Of a stretch of DNA of 9,198 bases, positions 1-6,406 are shown in pieces. The position numbers were made by a program, and so were the translations under genes. Position 1 is the stretch's first letter, and each line of letters opens with the position of its first letter. A model generated the notes under the pieces. That model was not told the DNA's origin. It was given only the letters and a program-made list of their open reading frames with translations, and did no database searches. This DNA comes from an uncultured Verrucomicrobiota bacterium (lineage in GTDB: Bacteria; Verrucomicrobiota; Kiritimatiellia; RFP12; UBA1067), in contig CAMNLN010000121.1 in NCBI GenBank assembly GCA_946543025.1, forward strand, positions 1 through 9,198, in the 5' to 3' direction.

Positions 1-539
1 ACATCGAGGTGGACACCTCGAACATCCTCTTCATCTGCGGCGGCGCGTTCGTGGGCCTCGACAAGATCATCGCCGAGCGCACCGGCAAGTCCGTCATCGG
101 GTTCGGCATGACCGCTCAACCCGACAACGGCTCGCCTTCGCAACCCGTCGAGACCCCGACATCCCAACCGGCTCTCGACGTCCGGCCTGAAGATCTCGTC
201 AAGTTCGGCCTCATCCCTGAGTTTACTGGCCGTCTGCCGGTCATCACCTCGATGAGCGAACTGACGGAAGAGGATCTTGTCCGCGTTCTCACCGAACCGA
301 AGAACTGCCTCGTCAAGCAGTATCAGAAGCTGCTCTCGCTCGATAACGTGGAACTCTCCTTCGAGCCGGACGCCCTGCGCGCGCTTGCGCGCGACGCCTT
401 GGCGCGCAAGACGGGCGCGCGCGGCCTCCGGGCCGCGATGGAGAAGATCATGACGGACATCATGTACAACGTCGCCGGCGGCAAGTCGGCGCAAAAGGTC
501 GTCATCACGGCGGCAATGGTCGAAGAGGGCCTGAAATGA
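1..539 (+). CDS. clpX: ATP-dependent Clp protease ATP-binding subunit ClpX, C-terminal part (5' end outside window)
   Basis: This is the 3' part of clpX, read in frame from base 3 and cut by the left edge; about 178 residues are visible. ClpX is a cytoplasmic AAA+ unfoldase that forms a hexamer and feeds substrates to the ClpP peptidase. The fragment opens in the conserved stretch DTSNILFICGGAFVGLDK. It then has the IGF tripeptide (visible residues 32-34), which in known ClpX docks ClpP, so this copy should work with a ClpP. Next comes a Pro/Ser-rich variable insert of about 27 residues, somewhat longer than in E. coli. After it is FGLIPEFTGRLP with the probable arginine finger (about residue 77), and the small AAA+ domain with the sensor-2 motif KTGARGLR (about residue 140). 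The C-terminus ends shortly after, without the longer tail of the E. coli protein. The TGA stop overlaps the next gene's ATG. Identity is firm; the zinc-binding and Walker regions lie outside the window. Confidence 0.96.
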   Translation, partial: IEVDTSNILFICGGAFVGLDKIIAERTGKSVIGFGMTAQPDNGSPSQPVETPTSQPALDVRPEDLVKFGLIPEFTGRLPVITSMSELTEEDLVRVLTEPKNCLVKQYQKLLSLDNVELSFEPDALRALARDALARKTGARGLRAAMEKIMTDIMYNVAGGKSAQKVVITAAMVEEGLK

Positions 540-889
540 CCGTCTCCCTTCTCCGTGCCAAGCTCCACCGCATCCGCGTCACCGAGGCTTGCCTCGACTA
601 CGTAGGGTCGCTCACCGTCGATCTCGACCTCATGGAGGCCGTTGGACTCTTCCCGAACGAGAAGATCCTCTGCGCGAACGTGGAGAACGGCGAGCGCTTC
701 GAAACTTACGCGATTCCGGGGCCACGCGGGTCAGGCGTCTGTTGCCTGAACGGCGCCGCCGCCCACAAGGGCAAGGTCGGCGACAGGCTGATCGTGATGG
801 CGTTCGGCCAGTTTACGCCGGAAGAGGCCGCTTGCCACCAGCCGCGCGTTGTCTTTCTCGACGAGAAGAACACGCCGCGCGCGCCGTAA
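536..889 (+). CDS. panD: Aspartate 1-decarboxylase (pyruvoyl enzyme)
   Basis: PanD decarboxylates L-aspartate to beta-alanine for pantothenate and coenzyme A synthesis in the cytoplasm. The 117-residue product has the normal family length. It keeps the key residues at their E. coli positions: Lys9, His11, Tyr22, the self-cleavage pair Gly24-Ser25 (Ser25 becomes the pyruvoyl group), Arg54, Thr57, Tyr58 and Asn72 in NGAAAH. The proenzyme should therefore cleave itself into a 24-residue beta chain and a 93-residue alpha chain. The start is the ATG that overlaps the clpX stop in ATGA, with an AGAGGG ribosome-binding site six bases upstream inside clpX. It is therefore probably co-transcribed and translationally coupled with clpX, an unusual partner. 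No panB or panC is visible. The gene ends six bases from the convergent lptG stop. No panM/panZ-like maturation factor is seen in the window. Confidence 0.96.
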   Translation: MTVSLLRAKLHRIRVTEACLDYVGSLTVDLDLMEAVGLFPNEKILCANVENGERFETYAIPGPRGSGVCCLNGAAAHKGKVGDRLIVMAFGQFTPEEAACHQPRVVFLDEKNTPRAP

Positions 890-895
890 CCGCAT

Positions 896-1990
896 TCAAC
901 GCTGGCGCCAGAACAGCCAGCAACCGATTCCGAAGAACACGACGTCTGAGAAGACGGCGGCGAGAAGCGGCGGGCAAAGTCCGCGCTTCGCGAGAACCAT
1001 GCAGACAATCGTCAGGCCGTAGAAGGCGAAGAACATGCCAAGCGCCCCCACGATCCCTTTGAAGACGCTTTGCCGTCCCGTGGCGATGCCCGCAGGAATC
1101 GCAAACAACGTGATGATGATGCAGGCGAGCGGCGCGACGATCTGCGCGTAGATGTCGTACTGATAGTCGCGTCGCGTCTCGGGCGAAAGCGAGGCGTGCG
1201 TCTTCAAGTAGCGCAAGCGGTCTGAAACCGAACAGAACGCCCATTCCCGGTTTTGGAGCAGAAAGTCATCCGGCCGCTCGTCAAAGCCGGGGAACGTACG
1301 GAGCGTCAGCTTCTCCAGCTCGGGGGTGGAGGACGGCCGCTCCTCGCCCTTCTCGTCGTAATAGAACACGACGGGATGGTCGAAGCACCACTGGCCGTCA
1401 AGATACTCCACGCGCGGCGCGTTGACCGTCATCAGAGGCTTGTCTCCCTTGCGGACGGAAACCTTCACGTCTTCCAAGACATGCGCGTCCTCCGTCACCA
1501 CCAGGCCGACCTTCCACGTACGGTTCGCCGGCGCATTGTGGTAGACGATGCCGTCCGCCTTTTCCATCTTCTCCTCGTCAAAATGCGCCGCACGGAACTG
1601 CTTCGCCCATTGCGCGCGTCTCGGCACGTAGTATTCGTTGACCCACGCCACGAACCCCGCCATCAGCGCCGCCGCCACAAGGAGCGGCTTGACGATGGCG
1701 AAGAACCCGATGCCGCTCGCCCGCATCGCGATCAGCTCGGAATGCCGGCAGAAGCTCCACATCGTGTAGAGCGTAGCCAACATCAGGCAGGCGGGCGCGA
1801 TCCACTCGAAGTACGGGGCGAGGTATCCGGCGAAGTACGAGACGGTCTTCCCGAACCCCGGCTTCGCCGCCATCAGACGGCTGAACGAGCCGAACAGCTC
1901 GAAGAGAACGTAGATGGAGAGAAATCCCGTCAGGCAATACGCCAGCGGTACGCAGAACTCGCGGAAGACGTATCGGGTGAGAATGCGCAT
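896..1990 (-). CDS. lptG: LptF/LptG-family lipopolysaccharide export permease (LptG-like)
   Basis: The 364-residue product is an inner-membrane permease of the YjgP/YjgQ family. LptF and LptG pair with the LptB ATPase to extract LPS from the inner membrane and pass it to the LptC/LptA bridge. The layout is typical: three N-terminal membrane helices (about residues 12-34, 57-79, 97-118), a periplasmic beta-jellyroll domain (about 120-280) and three C-terminal helices (about 283-304, 309-333, 342-361). The coupling-region motif HSELIAMRASGI (83-94), characteristic of the family, lies between helices 2 and 3. The start is the ATG that directly abuts the kduD TAA stop. No strong ribosome-binding site precedes it, so translation probably depends on termination of kduD. 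Only one of the usual F/G pair is present here; the partner must lie elsewhere if the system is canonical. I favour LptG over LptF from overall resemblance, which is a weaker claim than the family. Confidence 0.88.
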   Translation of the reverse strand: MRILTRYVFREFCVPLAYCLTGFLSIYVLFELFGSFSRLMAAKPGFGKTVSYFAGYLAPYFEWIAPACLMLATLYTMWSFCRHSELIAMRASGIGFFAIVKPLLVAAALMAGFVAWVNEYYVPRRAQWAKQFRAAHFDEEKMEKADGIVYHNAPANRTWKVGLVVTEDAHVLEDVKVSVRKGDKPLMTVNAPRVEYLDGQWCFDHPVVFYYDEKGEERPSSTPELEKLTLRTFPGFDERPDDFLLQNREWAFCSVSDRLRYLKTHASLSPETRRDYQYDIYAQIVAPLACIIITLFAIPAGIATGRQSVFKGIVGALGMFFAFYGLTIVCMVLAKRGLCPPLLAAVFSDVVFFGIGCWLFWRQR

Positions 1991-2755
1991 TTACCGTGCC
2001 AGCCAGCCGCCGTCACAAGCGTACATGAAACCCGTCACGTAGTCGCTCGCCGGCGAGGCGAGAAACACGCACAGGCCCTTGAGGTCGTCGGGCGTGCCCC
2101 AACGGCCTGCGGGAATGCGGTCGAGGATCGCCTTGTTGCGCTTCTTGTCCTCGCGGATCGGGCGCGTGTTCTCCGTGGCGATGTAGCCGGGCGCGATCGC
2201 GTTCACGCAGATGCCGTCCTTCGAGAGCTCGTTCGCCATGAGCATCGTGAGCGACTTGATGCCGCCCTTCGCCGCCGCGTAGCCCGGAATCAGGATGCCG
2301 CCCTGGAACGAGAGCATGGACCCGATGTTGATGATCTTGCCGCCCTGGCCTTGCGCGATCATCTGCCGCGCCACAGCCTGGCTGAGGAAGAACGGCGTGG
2401 ACAGATTGATGGAGATGACGTCGTTCCAGTTCTTGGCGCTATGCTCCACGAACGGCTCGCGGCGGATGATGCCCGCGTTGTTCACGAGAATGTCCACGCG
2501 CCCGAACGCCTTCACCACCTTCGCGACGATCTTCGGACTCTCCTTCTCGCCCTTCGCAAGGTCCGCCTTGATGCAGATTGCCTTGCGTCCGATGGCCTTG
2601 ATCTTGGCCGCCGTCTCGGACATGTCGATCACGTCGACGATCGCGACGTCGGCGCCCGCCTCGGCGAGCCCGAGCGCATACGCCTGGCCGATGCCGCGTC
2701 CCGCGCCTGTCACGATCGCTACTTTTCCGTCAAGCTTGAACTGATCCAGTATCAT
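1991..2755 (-). CDS. kduD: 2-dehydro-3-deoxy-D-gluconate 5-dehydrogenase (SDR family)
   Basis: KduD is a cytoplasmic NAD(H)-dependent short-chain dehydrogenase. It interconverts 2,5-diketo-3-deoxygluconate and 2-keto-3-deoxygluconate in breakdown of pectin, alginate or glycosaminoglycan uronates. The 254-residue product matches the E. coli KduD length. It shows the TGAGRGIG nucleotide motif (16-23), Asp41 at the end of beta-2 (NAD preference), NNAG (92-95), the catalytic Ser146, and Tyr159/Lys163 in YAAAK. Stretches typical of KduD rather than generic SDRs are SMLSFQGGI, NAIAPGY, ILDRIPAGRWG and the C-terminal DGGWLAR. I chose the ATG at 2755, which has AAAGGA eight bases upstream and begins MILDQF like known KduD. 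An in-frame ATG at 2782 lies inside the -10 box and would not be transcribed. The gene has its own promoter and runs with no gap into lptG. A gluconate 5-dehydrogenase activity is possible but less likely. Confidence 0.9.
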   Translation of the reverse strand: MILDQFKLDGKVAIVTGAGRGIGQAYALGLAEAGADVAIVDVIDMSETAAKIKAIGRKAICIKADLAKGEKESPKIVAKVVKAFGRVDILVNNAGIIRREPFVEHSAKNWNDVISINLSTPFFLSQAVARQMIAQGQGGKIINIGSMLSFQGGILIPGYAAAKGGIKSLTMLMANELSKDGICVNAIAPGYIATENTRPIREDKKRNKAILDRIPAGRWGTPDDLKGLCVFLASPASDYVTGFMYACDGGWLAR

Positions 2756-2761
2756 CTTTCT

Positions 2762-2771
2762 GTTCCTTTCG
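2762..2771 (-). promoter_or_regulatory. Ribosome-binding site of kduD
   Basis: The minus strand reads CGAAAGGAAC here, with AGGA eight bases before the ATG at 2755. It decides the kduD start against the in-frame ATG at 2782. The same 10-mer precedes the DUF1080 gene (3612-3621). Confidence 0.75.
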
Positions 2772-2780
2772 GCGGGCCCC

Positions 2781-2809
2781 ATTATACCACGCCCAGCGTA
2801 ATTTGAGAA
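2781..2809 (-). promoter_or_regulatory. Sigma-70-like promoter of kduD-lptG
   Basis: On the minus strand a perfect TATAAT -10 box (2786-2781) lies 17 bases after TTCTCA (2809-2804), a 4-of-6 match to the -35 consensus. Transcription should start near 2774, giving a leader of only about 19 nt that carries the ribosome-binding site. The element sits in the 39-40 bp gap after the DUF1080 stop. No hairpin terminator is visible there, so read-through from the upstream operon may also feed kduD and lptG. Confidence 0.72.
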
Positions 2810-2821
2810 CCATGTTTTGCC

Positions 2822-3607
2822 CTAGCGTTCAAGAGGTTCCAGCATGATGCGGCGGAACTCGCAGCCATAGCCCTCGCTCTGGATCTGGATGCGGCCCTCC
2901 GCAGGGGAGAGTCCTGTCAGGCGCACAAGCGGCACGCCGTTGAGGATGTGCGCCGCCGTATCGCCCTTGCACTCGAGCACGGCCGTGTTCCATTCGCCGT
3001 AGGGACGTTCGGGCGGCGTGACCGTCTCGTCGGCGGCGTTGCGCCAGTCGGGCCGGTCTTCGCGGCTGTTCACGCGCCCGCCGTTCTTGAGCGCGAGCGT
3101 CTGGCCGCCGGGCGTCCAGCGGCGCGTACGGGGATTGTCCACCTCCGCCGTCGCAAGATAGTCAGGCTTCGTCTTGCCGCCGTCGGACACGACGACGATC
3201 AGATCGGCCGTCTTGCCGACGATAAGGTTATATTCGAACGACTTCATCCAGATGCCATGCCAGGAACCGTCCGCGCCCTGGGAGTGGTAGAGGATGCCGC
3301 TGTCGGGTGCCTTCTTGCCGGGCGCATCTGGCGCGCCGGCCGTGAAACGGTATTCCACCGTAAGCCGGTAGTCGCGCCATTCTTTCTCCGTGGTGATGCA
3401 GCCGAGTTCCGAACCCGAGATGCGCAACACGCCGTTCGACACCGTGAACACGCCGCGCGGATCGCTGCGACCGCGCCCCTTCAGGAACACGTACCAGTTC
3501 GAAAGATCCTTCCCGTTGAAAAGCTCGATGCGGCCGGACGGCGTCTCGGCGGCGATGACGGACAGGCCCAGACCTGCCGCGAGGATTCGTGCCATGATCT
3601 TCTTCAT
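2822..3607 (-). CDS. Secreted DUF1080 (3-keto-disaccharide hydrolase-type) protein
   Basis: The 261-residue product has an N-terminal signal peptide (MKKIMAR, then a hydrophobic stretch to about residue 20, probable cleavage after VIAA), so it should act in the periplasm or outside. The rest is a single DUF1080/PF06439 beta-sandwich domain: ELFNGKDLSNW (28-38), the strand region around TVEYRF, PDSGILYH (101-108), GEWNTAVLECKGD (204-216), HILNGVPLVR (220-229) and a C-terminal GRIQIQSEG...FRRIMLEPL. Family members occur in saccharide-degrading PVC and Bacteroidetes bacteria, and some cleave 3-keto-disaccharides; the substrate here is unknown. I chose the ATG at 3607 because it has AAAGGA at good spacing, begins the signal peptide and overlaps the lnt stop as ATGA. 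The longer in-frame extension upstream lies inside lnt and looks like an out-of-frame shadow. It is the last gene of the five-gene block. Confidence 0.87.
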   Translation of the reverse strand: MKKIMARILAAGLGLSVIAAETPSGRIELFNGKDLSNWYVFLKGRGRSDPRGVFTVSNGVLRISGSELGCITTEKEWRDYRLTVEYRFTAGAPDAPGKKAPDSGILYHSQGADGSWHGIWMKSFEYNLIVGKTADLIVVVSDGGKTKPDYLATAEVDNPRTRRWTPGGQTLALKNGGRVNSREDRPDWRNAADETVTPPERPYGEWNTAVLECKGDTAAHILNGVPLVRLTGLSPAEGRIQIQSEGYGCEFRRIMLEPLER

Positions 3608-5193
3608 GTGGGTTCCTTTCGTGATTTTGCAAAAACAAGCGGAAGCGTGGCCGCAAAAAGGACAAGCAGCGGCCAGTCGCCCAGCCTCGCGTAGGGCGTG
3701 AGGGCCGGCGCGGCCGCCACCCGGACCGTCTCGACCATCGTGCCGGGCGCATCCAGCAGAACCTTGCCGTCGCCATCCGTGAGCCACCGAGCACGCCCGT
3801 CCCCCGCAATCACGCCAGTCACGCCGGAATTGCCCACGCGAATCACGGGCAGACCGGTCTCGACAGCGCGCAACACGGCCTGCGCCGCGTGCTGCTCGGC
3901 CTCGACCGAGCGCGAGAACCAGCTGTCGTTCGTAATGAGAACGATCGCTTGCGCGCCAAGCCGCGCAGCCGCGCGGGCAAGCGTCGGGTCGGTATCTTCA
4001 TAGCAGATGAGCGGCGCAAGGGCGACGGACGGAGGTTCGTTCATTCCCAAGTCCTGTCCTTGGATTGCCAATCTAAACACCCGGGCCACCCCCGGCCAGA
4101 GGGACACGCCGATCGGCGAAAGCTTCTGCAAGATCGGAATCCATTTGTCGAAGGGAATGTACTCGCCGAACGGCACCAGATGCTGCTTGGCGTAGAATTG
4201 CACGGCGTTCGTGCCTGAATAGAGCGCGGCGGCGTTGTGATAGCGCCCTTCCGTCACCCAATCGCCGCCTGCAAGCAGCGCGGCGCCGCCCAACTTGGCG
4301 GCGAAATGGTCCGCCACACGCCGCGCGTGTTCGCTGTCCGTCCGCCCGAACTCCGCCATCGCGCTCTCGCCCCACACCACCAGGTCTGGCCGCGCGACCG
4401 CTGCCACGTCGAGAAGCCGTCCGTAGGCCTCCAGCGGATTCTCGCGCGGCCGTTTCGACGAGAAGATGCATGGCGCATTCCGCTGCACAAGCACAACGCG
4501 GAGAGGAATCGCGGTTCGCGGTTCGTGGCTCGTGGCTCGCGGCAGGGAAAGCCAGAAGACCAACAGGATGGCCGCCAGCGGCAAAGCCGTCTCCAGCGAG
4601 CGCAGCCACCGGTTCGTCCGCGCTGGCTGTTCGCGGCGCATCTGCGCGATCACGCGACAGGCAAGCGTGGCGAACACGCCGTTAAGCAACACTGCGAGCG
4701 CGCTTACGAGATAGACGCCGCCCAGCCGCGCCGGCGCGGCAAACGCGGGCGACTGCCCCACCGCCGTCCCGAGGAAGTTCCACGCAAAGCCTGTAAAGAG
4801 CGTCGCCCGCAACCACTCGCAGCCCGCCCACAGGATCGGCTCCGCCACGATCCCCCACCGCCCCCAGCGCCGCCACACGCGCGCCGTCAACCAGCCAAAG
4901 AGCGCGAAGTAGCCCGCACATGCGGCCGCCAGCCCCGCCCATCCAAGCACGACAAGCGGCCACGGCCCGTTGTTCTTGATGATCGCCGGCATCCACGAAA
5001 GCGTACCGAACCAGAAAAGAAAGCCGCCCGCGAACCACAACCATGCCGCACGCTTCGGCGCGCACAGACGCGCCACGACCAGAAGCGGCGCGAGCGCGAC
5101 AGCGACGTTCGCCGCTTCGCCCAACGGCGGAAACGCCGCCCACAGCAACACGGCGCTCAAGACGGCCGCGGCAAGAAGCCCAATCTTCCTCAT
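3604..5193 (-). CDS. lnt: Apolipoprotein N-acyltransferase
   Basis: Lnt adds the third acyl chain to the N-terminal cysteine of lipoproteins at the periplasmic face of the inner membrane. This completes lipoprotein maturation and allows Lol sorting in Gram-negatives. The 529-residue product has the usual build: several N-terminal membrane helices (about residues 5-217), a nitrilase-like CN-hydrolase domain (about 232-490) and a C-terminal helix (about 507-522). The Glu-Lys-Cys catalytic triad is visible: Glu276 in WGESAM, Lys336 in AKQHLVPFGEY and Cys397 in LICYED; TNDSWF (421-426) and GNSGVTG also match the family. I chose the ATG at 5193, which overlaps the symporter stop as ATGA and has GGTGGG nine bases upstream; ATG 5202 (three residues longer) is the alternative. 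The stop overlaps the DUF1080 ATG. A 35-bp heptamer repeat (4509-4543) encodes residues 217-229, the linker between the membrane part and the catalytic domain. Confidence 0.93.
   Translation of the reverse strand: MRKIGLLAAAVLSAVLLWAAFPPLGEAANVAVALAPLLVVARLCAPKRAAWLWFAGGFLFWFGTLSWMPAIIKNNGPWPLVVLGWAGLAAACAGYFALFGWLTARVWRRWGRWGIVAEPILWAGCEWLRATLFTGFAWNFLGTAVGQSPAFAAPARLGGVYLVSALAVLLNGVFATLACRVIAQMRREQPARTNRWLRSLETALPLAAILLVFWLSLPRATSHEPRTAIPLRVVLVQRNAPCIFSSKRPRENPLEAYGRLLDVAAVARPDLVVWGESAMAEFGRTDSEHARRVADHFAAKLGGAALLAGGDWVTEGRYHNAAALYSGTNAVQFYAKQHLVPFGEYIPFDKWIPILQKLSPIGVSLWPGVARVFRLAIQGQDLGMNEPPSVALAPLICYEDTDPTLARAAARLGAQAIVLITNDSWFSRSVEAEQHAAQAVLRAVETGLPVIRVGNSGVTGVIAGDGRARWLTDGDGKVLLDAPGTMVETVRVAAAPALTPYARLGDWPLLVLFAATLPLVFAKSRKEPT
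3612..3621 (-). promoter_or_regulatory. Ribosome-binding site of the DUF1080 gene
   Basis: The minus strand reads CGAAAGGAAC inside the end of lnt, with AGGA six bases before the ATG at 3607. It supports that start over the longer in-frame extension. It is identical over ten bases to the kduD site. Confidence 0.7.
4509..4543. repeat. Five tandem copies of a heptamer, consensus TCGYGGY, inside lnt
   Basis: Five consecutive 7-bp units fit TCGYGGY on the plus strand (two TCGCGGT, two TCGTGGC, one TCGCGGC). They lie within lnt and encode, on the minus strand, the linker residues around SHEPRTA (217-229). The unit length is not a multiple of three, so gain or loss of one unit would shift the lnt frame. 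The array is slightly degenerate, which lowers the expected slippage rate. Confidence 0.85.
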
Positions 5194-6176
5194 GACCGAC
5201 ATCCCACCATATTTTCCTCGCTGCGGCGGCTCCACCAGTTGGCCAGAACGGATCCTGAGAAGTTCATCCAGATCGAGAACACGTTTGCCGGAAGCGCCGC
5301 CACCGCGCTGTTCAGGACGCCCACCGCGAGCGCACCCGCCATGCCGCCATTCTGCATCCCCACCTCGATCGCCACCGTGCGGGCCTCCGCCTCGCCCAGA
5401 CGCGCAAAGCGTCCCACCAGACGTGTCAGCCAATAGCCGCTCAAGTACCCCACGGTGTTATGGATGACCGCCGCCGCCACGATCGCCACGCCGGCGGACG
5501 CAAAGGTGTCGCGACTCGGCGCGGTCAATACCAGGATGGTGAAGCAGATACCCGTCATGGAAAGAAGCGAGAGGACTCGGTCGCATGCGGCCCTGTGGGC
5601 CTCGAACTGCCGCTTGAGCAAAGCATGGACCAATCCGCCCGCCGCGATGGGCACGATCACCACCTTCAGAATTTCCATCATCATCTTCATCGCGTCAATC
5701 TCGACGAAACATCCAGCCAGGACCTTCATCGCGAACGGCGTGACAAACGGCGAAAGCAACGTGGAACAGCATGTCATCGTCACCGAGAGCGCCACGTCGG
5801 CCTTCGCCAGGAACGCAATCACGTTTGATGCCGTGCCCCCGGCCACGGACCCGACAAGCACGCATCCTGCCGCCAACTCGCCCGAGAAGCCCAAGCCCTT
5901 CGCAAGCAGGAATCCCACGACCGGCATCACGAGAAACTGCAGAAACACGCCCGTCGCCACCGCCCAAGGGCGCTTCGCCACGCGCAGGAAATCTGCGACG
6001 GAAAGCGTCGTGCCCATGCCAAACATGATTACCTGGATCGCAGGCACGACAAGCGACATCAGCTTCACGCCGCACCATTCCTTGAACGCCGCCGGAAACG
6101 CGAACGCGATGGCCGCACACGCGAGAATCGCGAGACCGAATGCCTGCCTTTTCAGAAAGGAAAACAACGCCTCCAT
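5190..6176 (-). CDS. Bile acid:sodium symporter (BASS/SLC10) family transporter
   Basis: The 328-residue product is a very hydrophobic inner-membrane protein of the BASS family, normally about 300-330 residues with ten helices in two inverted repeats. Two family signatures are visible at the crossover helices that form the Na+ sites: GSVAGGTASNVIAFLAK (109-125) with the following TMTCCSTLLSP, and EVGMQNGGMA (271-280). Bacterial members import organic anions such as bile acids, pantoate or other carboxylates with Na+; the substrate cannot be told from sequence alone. The start ATG at 6176 has a strong GGGAGGA ribosome-binding site lying in the end of the preceding small ORF, two bases beyond that ORF's stop. 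Its TGA overlaps the lnt ATG. Position in an operon with lnt and exported proteins gives no clear substrate hint. Confidence 0.9.
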   Translation of the reverse strand: MEALFSFLKRQAFGLAILACAAIAFAFPAAFKEWCGVKLMSLVVPAIQVIMFGMGTTLSVADFLRVAKRPWAVATGVFLQFLVMPVVGFLLAKGLGFSGELAAGCVLVGSVAGGTASNVIAFLAKADVALSVTMTCCSTLLSPFVTPFAMKVLAGCFVEIDAMKMMMEILKVVIVPIAAGGLVHALLKRQFEAHRAACDRVLSLLSMTGICFTILVLTAPSRDTFASAGVAIVAAAVIHNTVGYLSGYWLTRLVGRFARLGEAEARTVAIEVGMQNGGMAGALAVGVLNSAVAALPANVFSIWMNFSGSVLANWWSRRSEENMVGCRS

Positions 6177-6178
6177 TC

Positions 6179-6406
6179 CTATCCTCCCGCCACCGCCAGC
6201 AGAAACGCCAACATCACAAGCGAAAAAGCGACAAACCGCCGCATCCTGGAGATCGGCCTAGGGGAATCCGTCCGTACACCGCCCCCCACAACGCGACGAA
6301 GTCCGCGCAGGACGAGGGGCAGACGATTACGATCCGTCAGCAACGCAGCGGCGATCGCCAGCAGCGCGACGACGAGAACGAACCGGTACTGGAGCAACAC
6401 GCTCAC
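6179..6406 (-). CDS. Small two-helix membrane protein of unknown function
   Basis: I do not recognise this 75-residue protein. It has a hydrophobic segment near each end (about residues 7-24 and 57-73). Between them is a strongly basic loop of about 33 residues rich in Arg (for example LRGLRRVV and SRMRRF), which by the positive-inside rule should be cytoplasmic. Both termini would then face the periplasm, as a helical hairpin. The start is GTG at 6406, overlapping the TGA of the His-rich gene as GTGA; no ATG is available at that point. The TAG stop is two bases from the symporter ATG, and the symporter's ribosome-binding site lies in its last codons. The two tight junctions and the hydrophobic pattern support a real, translationally coupled gene. 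Its small size, and the possibility that it only serves to couple translation, keep confidence moderate. Confidence 0.6.
   Translation of the reverse strand: MSVLLQYRFVLVVALLAIAAALLTDRNRLPLVLRGLRRVVGGGVRTDSPRPISRMRRFVAFSLVMLAFLLAVAGG

Noticed and set aside
384..410. Perfect 9-bp inverted repeat with a 9-nt loop in clpX
   Set aside because: It is explained by the repeated ALAR residues in a conserved part of ClpX with GC-rich codons; no T-run follows, so it is not a terminator.
902..911. 10-bp palindrome CTGGCGCCAG near the panD/lptG convergent stops, considered as a terminator
   Set aside because: No loop and no U-tract on either strand; a terminator for either unit is not visible.
1253..2806. 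Long plus-strand ORF of 517 codons opposite lptG and kduD
   Set aside because: Arg/His/Asp-rich translation without domains, lying antisense to two well-recognised genes; typical third-position GC artefact.
3608..3787. N-terminal extension of the DUF1080 gene to 3787
   Set aside because: Lies within lnt in another frame and would bury the signal peptide; 3607 has a ribosome-binding site.
5194..5433. N-terminal extension of lnt to 5433
   Set aside because: Gly/Arg-rich, lies inside the symporter gene in another frame; the ATGA-overlap start at 5193 gives the normal Lnt length.
4237..5436. Plus-strand ORF of 399 codons opposite lnt
   Set aside because: Pro/Arg-rich low-complexity translation, antisense to lnt whose catalytic motifs are intact.
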